64,000 nucleotides of DNA from Micromonospora sp. NBRC 110009. GTDB lineage: Bacteria; Actinomycetota; Actinomycetes; Mycobacteriales; Micromonosporaceae. The position numbers and the translations under genes were made by a program. Each line of letters begins with the position of its first letter. The first letter of the stretch is position 1. The notes beneath the pieces are model-generated. The model was not told where the DNA came from. It saw only the letters and a program-made list of their open reading frames with translations, and did not search any database. This document shows positions 58,028 to 64,000 of this stretch, piece by piece. The stretch covers positions 6,696,001 to 6,760,000 of the forward strand of contig NZ_CP130427.1 of the NCBI RefSeq assembly GCF_030518795.1. Direction: 5' to 3'.

Positions 58028-58206
58028 GACGACGTTCTACAGGATCCTCGCAACCCTGCGGGAGCAGGGCTGTCGGCTGCTCGCGACATCGCCCGCTCAC
58101 CACCCTCGATCATTTTGGTGCACTGATCTCGGCAGATCCGGTCGCCGCGCCCGGTCGGCGGCCATGAGAGTACGGGCCGGGTGGCCGTTCTGACACCATC
58201 GGGACC

Positions 58207-58443
58207 GTGACGGACGCCAGCGCATCACCTCCACCCGGTTACCGGCAGCCGGCCATTGCGTGGTTGGTCGAGTACAAGGACGAGCGTGAGCCCGGATCGC
58301 GCTTCCAGGCGGGGGCCTTCACGACCGAGACGGAGGCACAGAAGCTGCTGGACCAGTTGGGTGGATCCCGGTTGTACGGAGAGATGTGGATCAACTCGGG
58401 CCTTGCACATCAAACCGTCCAGGACTGGGAGTGGGATCGCTGA
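58207..58443 (+). CDS. Small conserved-type protein
   Basis: 78 aa from a GTG at 58207. A short Pro-rich start, then one alpha/beta unit: PAIAWLVEYKDEREPGSRFQ, FTTETEAQKLLDQLGGSRLY, EMWINSGLAHQTVQDWEWDR. The regular strand-helix-strand and no frame interruption suggest a real gene. No family name. Confidence 0.55.
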   Translation: MTDASASPPPGYRQPAIAWLVEYKDEREPGSRFQAGAFTTETEAQKLLDQLGGSRLYGEMWINSGLAHQTVQDWEWDR

Positions 58444-58584
58444 GTGCTGAGCGGCCGTACTCACGCCGACCCGGACCCCTTTATTCTGAGTCGGACATTG
58501 CTGGCCATGAACGAACGCCCGACCAGCGGCTAATGAGTGTGGACGCCGGCGACCTCGGGTGATCCCGCACCGGCGCGGGACCAG

Positions 58585-59187
58585 CTAACGGCGGTTGATC
58601 TTCGCAAACAACTGGGGACGGTCAAACCAGCCAGCATCGAGTCCCAGGCCGGTCAAGGACTCCACGGTCGCCATGGCGGTCTCCCAGTCGGGGAACGGAC
58701 CTCGCTCACGATCGCGGAGATCGCGCAACGCGTCGAGGTGGTCGGTCAAGGCGTCCGGGTCGGCACCCCATCGGTCCTGCGGGCACAGCACGTCCAGCTC
58801 GGTGACCAACACACCGTCAACGGCGTAGTAAAGCCTGTTGAAGTTGTTAATCAGCCAGAACACCTCATGAACGGTGGCGTCCTGGCTGAGCCGCCGCAGC
58901 ACGTCCTCCTCATCGCTGCCGACGCTGTACCCCACGACGATGACCGCGTCGCCGCGCTGTTCGAGGAAGACCACGTCGTCGTCGTATCCGACATCAACCG
59001 GCCGGTACGTCGTCATTGTGTCCGGGTCACCGCGCAACCGGCGTAGCACGTCGTCCACTGTCAACCGCGCCTGGTGAGGGCGGATCACCGTCCAACACAT
59101 GGACTCCTCGAAATCCGCCGAAACTTCCCTGAGCTGCTCGAACATTCGCACGTAGTGCTCAATCCGCTCCGGTGTCGGACCCGCCAC
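58585..59187 (-). CDS. DUF6461-like protein
   Basis: 200 aa from a GTG at 59187 with GGGGG about 4 bases upstream (GAGGGGGCGTC). It has CWTVIRPHQARLTVDDVLRR, VVFLEQRGDAVIVVGYSVGS, VFWLINNFNRLYYAVDGVLV, LDVLCPQDRWGADPDALTDH. These blocks match the actinobacterial DUF6461 family (SUKH-like immunity-type proteins in some contexts). No toxin gene is adjacent, so an immunity role is only speculative. Confidence 0.7.
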   Translation of the reverse strand: MAGPTPERIEHYVRMFEQLREVSADFEESMCWTVIRPHQARLTVDDVLRRLRGDPDTMTTYRPVDVGYDDDVVFLEQRGDAVIVVGYSVGSDEEDVLRRLSQDATVHEVFWLINNFNRLYYAVDGVLVTELDVLCPQDRWGADPDALTDHLDALRDLRDRERGPFPDWETAMATVESLTGLGLDAGWFDRPQLFAKINRR

Positions 59188-59463
59188 GACGCCCCCTCTG
59201 CAGTCAACGGTCGCCCGACCGTACCGCCGGCAGTGGCTGGCGCGGCACAACGCCTACGACCCGCCCTCCACCCGCAATCACGCGCTTGAGGGCGTCCACT
59301 TCTCGGCGAAGTCGCGCCACCAGCGGATGACAGGACATCCCAGCGTGGCGAGTCGAACCCCCAGATGACCGGCGAGGAGCAGTAGCAGGGCCAAGATGTG
59401 GCCAGGTCCGGTCGGAACCCACGGTTACCGTGGCCAGGGATTCGAAGCCGTCGGGCCTGACCG

Positions 59464-59793
59464 TCAGCTTCCGGCAGCAGAGCCGACGATCATCGTGCCC
59501 ACAAAGCCGCACCAGACGAGGACGAACAGCCCGTAGATGGCGGTGAAGATCCAGCCGACCACGAGACCGGCGGTGGCAAGCTCAACGCCGCGTTCGCCTG
59601 TCTGGGCGATCTGTTTCTTGGCCTTGTTGCCGAAATAGATGCCCAACGGCGGGAACACCATCGCGCCAAAGACCAGCGCGAGGATCGCGTACATGTTGAC
59701 TGGCGGAGGGTACGCATAGGGCGGATACGGCGGGTAGACCGGCGTCGGGCCTGGCACCGGTGGGGGTTGCTGAGTCGGTGGCTGGTCGGTCAT
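59464..59793 (-). CDS. DUF4190 membrane protein
   Basis: 109 aa. A Pro/Tyr-rich N-terminus (VYPPYPPYAYPPPVNMYAIL), then two membrane helices: ILALVFGAMVFPPLGIYFG and LATAGLVVGWIFTAIYGLFVL separated by NKAKKQIAQTGERGVE, the DUF4190 signature. GGAGGG lies 4 bases before the ATG at 59793. Function unknown; common in actinobacteria. Confidence 0.85.
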   Translation of the reverse strand: MTDQPPTQQPPPVPGPTPVYPPYPPYAYPPPVNMYAILALVFGAMVFPPLGIYFGNKAKKQIAQTGERGVELATAGLVVGWIFTAIYGLFVLVWCGFVGTMIVGSAAGS

Positions 59794-59927
59794 GTTGCCC
59801 TCCGGACGGTGGCGGCTACCTCCACAGTGTGAAGGAGCCCGCAAGCGGGCCCCAGGAGGCACTTTCACGCCAACGAGCCGCATGTACGGTTCGGTAACTG
59901 ATTGCGAGCGGGTGCCACAATCGCGCC

Positions 59928-60530
59928 ATGGCCGATGCCAAAGAGCCGCGTCCCTGGCCTCGGATCAGGGCGGCGGCACCACGCGACGGCTTCGCATCGG
60001 ACCCTGCAGCGGGATTGCCTGTGGTGGAGCCCCGAACGCCTGGCGCCGCAGAAGTTGGGGGGCCGGACCCTGCTCGTGGAGCCGACAGACGCGGGCGGGT
60101 CCGGGCGTGGCCGGCGATTGACGGTGGGGGAAGCGGCCACCGCATCGCCCGAGCCGGCTTTGTTCTTGCCGCAGTCCTGGCCGGGTTGGCGTGGCTGTCG
60201 GTCGCAGGTCTTGTCTTCGGTGCTGTGGATGCTCGAGATGATCCGGAAGGGATGACCAGCGTTTTCGCGGTCTGGCTGATGCCATATGTGCTTGTGCCCG
60301 CGCTCGGCCTTACCGCTGGCGTCGCGTTGCTATATCGCAAGATTCGGGGTGGCCGTGTCCCCTTGCTGATCGCTGTGGTGACCACGTTGGCGGCGCTTGT
60401 GGTCTGCTGCTCCTGGTGGGAGCTCGTACCGATCCTGCCCTGTGGGCCCCTGCGGCCCTGTTTCCCCGGACGGATGCTGGCCCGGGCGCACCATCAGGGG
60501 TATGAGCGTGCGATGTGGGCGCGGCAATAG
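59928..60530 (+). CDS. Putative membrane protein
   Basis: 200 aa. A long Pro/Arg/Ala-rich cytosolic N-terminus, then three hydrophobic helices (AGFVLAAVLAGLAWLSVAGL, FAVWLMPYVLVPALGLTAGV, VPLLIAVVTTLAALVVCC) and a short Cys-containing tail (CGPLRPCFPGRML). The N-terminal ~70 residues may be spurious: an internal start cannot be excluded. No known family. Confidence 0.5.
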   Translation: MADAKEPRPWPRIRAAAPRDGFASDPAAGLPVVEPRTPGAAEVGGPDPARGADRRGRVRAWPAIDGGGSGHRIARAGFVLAAVLAGLAWLSVAGLVFGAVDARDDPEGMTSVFAVWLMPYVLVPALGLTAGVALLYRKIRGGRVPLLIAVVTTLAALVVCCSWWELVPILPCGPLRPCFPGRMLARAHHQGYERAMWARQ

Positions 60531-60736
60531 GGGGCATGGCCATCGCCGGAGCGGGGAACTTCGTCGATGGCTGTGGTAGGCGAGCGATCAGCCGGTCACC
60601 GGTCGCTGTGCCCGTCTAGCTGTTGCTGGCCAACAGGTTGTAGACGTTGAGCGGCATCGCACGGTCAGGCCTGGGTGAGGGGGCTCCGTTGCGTTATCGG
60701 ATCGGCGGACGTGTTGATCCCGGGTCGGGTCCGCGG

Positions 60737-61143
60737 TCAGATCGCTTGGGCGAGTCCGGTGAAAGTAGCGGCGTCCCGCGTAGCGGGCGGGGCGTCGACG
60801 GCGAGTTCGTAGTGGCCGCGTCGGAGGTTCTGCATGAACGCGTGTCCGGCGATGATCACCTGCGCTGACTTGTCTGTTCGTAGCCCGCGCATCGGTCTCA
60901 ACCGGTGTTTCAACTGGCTGTGATCAGCCTCGATCGGATTGTTCGCGTACCGTTCGACGTGGTGCCACGCGGACGGGATCAGCTCGTCGAGCACGCCAGG
61001 GTAGACCGGCGCGGCGTCGGTCACGACCTCGCGGGGTGTCACCTTCAACGTCGACAGCGCCTGGCGGAAGAACCGCCCGGCCGCGCCGACTCCAGCTGCT
61101 CGCGCAGCAAGCCGACAGGGTCCACACTCTTGGGTGCGGCCAT
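60737..61143 (-). mobile_element. Chimeric transposase remnant: IS256 N-terminus fused to IS6 C-terminus
   Basis: Minus strand. From 61143 the first ~22 codons read MAAPKSVDPVGLLREQLES, the N-terminal start of IS256-family transposases. Then, in another frame from ~61100 to 60737, the sequence reads GRFFRQALSTLKVTPREVV, TDAAPVYPGVLDELIPSAWH and HVERYANNPIEADHSQLKHR ... RLRPMRGLRTD, the end of an IS6-family transposase with the last Asp and Glu (second D in TDAAP, E in IEADH). Neither part is complete; the IS6 part lacks its first Asp block and zinc finger. Confidence 0.7.
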
Positions 61144-61524
61144 CGCGTTCTTCTCCTTCGGTTGTGACTTAGCCGTCTCGAAGGATCTACGCGGTGGCCG
61201 GCTCCTACCTCACGACACGCCCGCCAACAGGCCCGTCGTACACCACCCCCATGGACGCAACCCCCCGCGTCGTTGTATGACCGGCTGTGCAACCACTGCG
61301 CATCGGTCGAGAGGAACGGCAGGAGACCGAGTCACATGTCCGTGCGGATCGACTGCCGTAACACCTACGCCACGATGGCGGGCACCGGCATCCAACCGCC
61401 CGACGAGGGTTTGGTGGCCTGGAACTGGAGTACATGAAGAAAGTGAGGTTCCTCGAGCCGCAGAAACGGGGTCGCCGGGAATCGCTGGATAGTCAGGGCC
61501 GGTGCGACGAGGGGGCGTGAGCAG
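61144..61524. other. Gene-free stretch upstream of the MFS gene
   Basis: 381 bases with no coding frame that I can support. Probably upstream part of the IS256 remnant followed by the promoter of the transporter gene. No inverted repeats were recognised. Confidence 0.35.
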
Positions 61525-62847
61525 GTGACCGACCGTCGATCTTCGTGGCTGCCGCCACTGGGTCGCAACGCATGGCTGGTGCTGGGCGTCAACATGCTCG
61601 CGTGCCTCGGTAGCGGTCTTACGATGCCGTTCCTGATCGTCTACCTGCATCAAGTCCGCGGGTTCAGCCTGCCCACTGCGGGTCTGATCCTAGGAATCGT
61701 GGGCGTCGCCGGCATCATCACGACACCGCTGACCGGCCCGTTGATCGACCGGATCGGTTCTCTCCGGTCCTTCATCGCCGGCCTGCTCGTCGCCGCCGTG
61801 GGCATCTCCGCCTACACGCTGGCCACTGCCGTGCCGACGGCGATCCTCGCCGCAGTCGTCTACGGCTTCGCCAGCGGTCTGATGTGGAACGGGTTCGCCA
61901 CGCTACTGACCCATCTGGTCGCGCCGGCCGAGCGCGGATCGGTCTTCGCCCTGCGCTACATGAGCGCCAATGTCGCGTTCGGTGCCGGCGCGTTGATCTC
62001 CGGCTTCGTGACCATCTCAGCGAGGCCGGGGCCGTACGTGGTGATCCTGCTCGCCGACGCGTCGTCCTATCTGCTGTTCGCCGTGGCCCTGATCGCCCTG
62101 CGGCCGGTGCTGGCTCCCTCGCCGGCGGTCGCCACAGGGAAGCCAGCCTCACACGGGCAGCGGATCGGCTACCGCCAGGTGCTGCGCGACCGGACCCTGC
62201 TCGGCGCGCTGCTGGCCAACAGCCTGCTGATGGTGTTCGCACTGTCGCAGACCAACTCCGCGTTCGCGGCGTGGGTCACCGGCGACGGCGGCGGCACCAC
62301 CCGCGTCGTGGGCTTCGCGTTCTTCCTCAACATCACCGTGCTGCTGTTCGCGCAGCTCCCCGCGATCAGGCTCGCCCGCGAGCGGTCCCGATGGGGCGGC
62401 GCGGCCCGGGCCGCGGTGCTCTTCGCCGCAGCATGGCTGGTGCTGATCCTGCCGACCACGCTCGGCCTGCACGGTCTCACCCGCGACCTGCTGCAGATCG
62501 CCTCCCTGGGCGTCTTCGCCCTCGGTGAGGCCACCCTCGCGCCGACGCTGCCGGCGCTGATCAACGACATGGCACCGGAGCACCTGCGCGGCCGATACAA
62601 CGCCATCTTCAGTCTCTCCAACCAGATCGGCCCGGTCGTGGCTCCAACGCTGGCCGGCTTCGCGCTGGGCAACGGTGTCGGGCAGCCGTACTTCTACGGC
62701 CTGGCACTTGCCTGTTTGGCCATCGCCGGCCTCGCCCTGCTGCTGCGCCGGGTGACACCGCGCTCGGCCGACCTCGGCATCGCGTCGGAGCCAGCCGAGG
62801 CGCCCGCCGACGACGTCCCAGTCCCGGTCGACTCGACGCGCCACTAG
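61525..62847 (+). CDS. MFS transporter, drug-efflux type
   Basis: 440 aa, about 12 membrane helices. Helix 1 AWLVLGVNMLACLGSGLTMP, helix 2 region LIVYLHQVRGFSLPTAGLI, loop GPLIDRIGSLRSFIAGLL (motif A-like D-R-x-G between helices 2 and 3), then GFASGLMWNGFATLLTHLVA, RYMSANVAFGAGALISGF, and a second half starting RQVLRDRTLLGALLANSLL. It should export a small molecule using the proton gradient; substrate unknown. GTG start at 61525 with GAGGGGG at about -13. Confidence 0.85.
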   Translation: MTDRRSSWLPPLGRNAWLVLGVNMLACLGSGLTMPFLIVYLHQVRGFSLPTAGLILGIVGVAGIITTPLTGPLIDRIGSLRSFIAGLLVAAVGISAYTLATAVPTAILAAVVYGFASGLMWNGFATLLTHLVAPAERGSVFALRYMSANVAFGAGALISGFVTISARPGPYVVILLADASSYLLFAVALIALRPVLAPSPAVATGKPASHGQRIGYRQVLRDRTLLGALLANSLLMVFALSQTNSAFAAWVTGDGGGTTRVVGFAFFLNITVLLFAQLPAIRLARERSRWGGAARAAVLFAAAWLVLILPTTLGLHGLTRDLLQIASLGVFALGEATLAPTLPALINDMAPEHLRGRYNAIFSLSNQIGPVVAPTLAGFALGNGVGQPYFYGLALACLAIAGLALLLRRVTPRSADLGIASEPAEAPADDVPVPVDSTRH

Positions 62848-63043
62848 CTTCTGCCAACCCGATGCTCGGACGGCGGGCGTCAAGGGGTGGGAACAGCGAA
62901 GTCGACATCGCTGGTCGCTGGTTGACGACATTTGACGGTGTCTTGTGCCCCCTGTGTGCCCCGCGCTGGCCATCACGGTCGGCTCCGGTCTGGCATGGGC
63001 GTTAGCGCTCGCCGGACGGTCGCTGGCACTAGAGTTGACCGTC

Positions 63044-63490
63044 ATGGGTGTCGAGATCGAGGCTGTGCAGGACGTCACCGACGAGCTGGTCCAGGCGTTT
63101 GCACGCCTACTCCCTCAGCTATCGCAGTCCGCAGCACCCCTGGATGCCGAGACGTTGAAGGCACTCGTTGCCTGGCCGGGCAACCGACTGCTGGTGGCGC
63201 GTGTCGACGGGGAGATCATGGGGACCCTGACCTTGGTGACGTTCCCGATCCCGACAGGCGTAAGAGCGTGGATTGAGGATGTCGTGGTCGACGAGGCAGC
63301 CCGGGGCCGAGGTGTCGGGGCAGCTCTGACCCAGGAGGCCGTGAGACTCGCCCGTGCCGCTGGGGCCCGCACTGTCGATCTGACGTCCCGCCCGTCACGA
63401 GAAGCAGCCAACCGGCTGTATGAGCGGTTGGGGTTCGGTCTGCGGGACTCGAAGGTCTATAGGCTTGACGCAACTGCACCGGCCGAGTGA
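63044..63490 (+). CDS. GNAT-family acetyltransferase
   Basis: 148 aa. GNRLLVARVDGEIMGTLTLV, AWIEDVVVDEAARGRGVGAA (motif A with R-G-R-G-V-G for acetyl-CoA), LTQEAVRLARAAGARTVDLT, SRPSREAANRLYERLGF (motif B). The Met at 63044 is chosen because the upstream extension (63,000 region) is hydrophobic and unlike the family. Substrate unknown. Confidence 0.85.
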   Translation: MGVEIEAVQDVTDELVQAFARLLPQLSQSAAPLDAETLKALVAWPGNRLLVARVDGEIMGTLTLVTFPIPTGVRAWIEDVVVDEAARGRGVGAALTQEAVRLARAAGARTVDLTSRPSREAANRLYERLGFGLRDSKVYRLDATAPAE

Positions 63491-63676
63491 GGGACCACTC
63501 ATCGGTACACCAACTACAGGTAAGGCGGCTCCGGCCGGCCTGGTCATCGGGCCGACCACGCCTTGTCACCTGGGCAGCCGTCGTCACCAGTAGTCGTCGT
63601 TGGTCGCTCACGATCACCCTCCGACGGCCTGGTGACGGCCTGGGCCTCGTCCACCCGCCCGGAGCCCGCACTGCGG

Positions 63677-64000
63677 CTACTCAGGCCCACCGAGCTCGCC
63701 GACGGCCAGGACGAGTTGGATCGGGAACTCCTTGTCCCACTGGCCAAGACCGACGCAGACGCTTCGACCGTGGCGATACCAGGTGTCGGCGTCCGTGACG
63801 AACTCGACTAGCGCATCAGCGAGCGGCGGTAACGGCTCGCCTCGGATCGCTCGATCGAGGTCCTCGCGAAAGGTTCGGGGACGGGGCAAGCCCCAGTTGG
63901 CCGTGAGCGCCGCCACGAGCTGCGCGCGCTTGGCCTCGAAGTTGCCCCAGACCTCTTCCCAGCGCTCGGTCGGCTCTTCCCAAAAGACGTCGCTGACCGC
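63677..64000 (-). CDS. Unknown protein, 5' end outside window
   Basis: The minus-strand frame is open from the window's right edge (AVSDVFWEEPTERWEEVWGN) through FEAKRAQLVAALTANWGLPR, FREDLDRAIRGEPLPPLADA, and DTWYRHGRSVCVGLGQWDKE to a stop at 63677-63679. About 107 residues are visible. No recognised family; the C-terminal Trp/Asp-rich pattern (W..G......GQWDKE.P..L.LA.G) resembles small actinobacterial proteins of unknown function. Confidence 0.6.
   Translation of the reverse strand, partial: AVSDVFWEEPTERWEEVWGNFEAKRAQLVAALTANWGLPRPRTFREDLDRAIRGEPLPPLADALVEFVTDADTWYRHGRSVCVGLGQWDKEFPIQLVLAVGELGGPE

Overview
High-GC actinobacterial DNA with GTG/ATG starts, GTGA/ATGA gene overlaps, Gly/Ala/Arg-rich proteins and long GC-rich hairpins. 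The gene families and the conjugation module fit a member of the Micromonosporaceae (Micromonospora/Actinoplanes type), but no rRNA or other taxonomic marker is present, so this is an inference. No tRNA, rRNA or CRISPR array was recognised.

Layout. (1) 1-5.6 kb: the 3' part of an unknown gene; a SigD/ShbA-type sigma factor followed by a truncated RsdA-like anti-sigma gene; a scrap heap of gene fragments (formate dehydrogenase, a secreted lipoprotein); a secreted Asp-box (sialidase-like) protein translationally coupled to a lipoprotein. (2) 5.9-12.3 kb: a 57-aa acidic peptide coupled to a peptidoglycan-active protein, a 1083-aa protein that I cannot assign, and RecQ facing them. (3) 13.2-27.5 kb: a conjugative (ICE or plasmid) module: pilin-like peptide, VirB6/TrbL-like protein, PrgI-like protein, VirB4 ATPase, VirD4/TraG-like coupling ATPase, replication-relaxation protein, four accessory proteins including a DUF932 protein, a bifunctional lytic transglycosylase/NlpC-P60 hydrolase and an HTH protein that carries iteron-like repeats. 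No relaxase or intact integrase is seen. (4) 27.8-35.8 kb: a 1001-aa multidomain secreted carbohydrate-active protein, then a divergent pair: a membrane LysM-BTAD regulator and a membrane-anchored Hsp70-like protein. (5) 35.9-39.2 kb: scars: a serine recombinase C-terminal remnant abutting a 5'-truncated gene, a DUF4839 protein and a DNA-ligase remnant. (6) 39.9-48.5 kb: secreted alpha/beta hydrolase, membrane proteins (one with a broken Excalibur domain, one with a hexanucleotide repeat), an anti-sigma kinase/antagonist pair, and a CTP-synthase-like amidotransferase. (7) 49.3-52.5 kb: DUF1697 remnant, TetR/alpha-beta hydrolase divergent pair, GNAT, VOC-fold protein. (8) 52.6-56.7 kb: a nest of three IS5-type elements, two of them inverted copies of each other that flank the second kind exactly. 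(9) 56.7-64 kb: small enzymes and hypotheticals, an IS256/IS6 chimeric remnant, an MFS transporter, a GNAT and a gene running off the window.

Themes. The module in (3) would build a cell-envelope-spanning DNA transfer apparatus: coupling ATPase, VirB4 motor, channel proteins and a wall hydrolase. The surrounding DNA has been heavily rearranged by transposons and deletions; I count at least ten broken genes or IS remnants. The most interesting unexplained items are the 5889-10506 cluster with its orphan 1083-aa protein, the LysM-BTAD/Hsp70-like divergent pair, the beheaded anti-sigma gene behind a SigD/ShbA sigma factor, and the composite IS structure whose flanking bases allow insertion order to be read.
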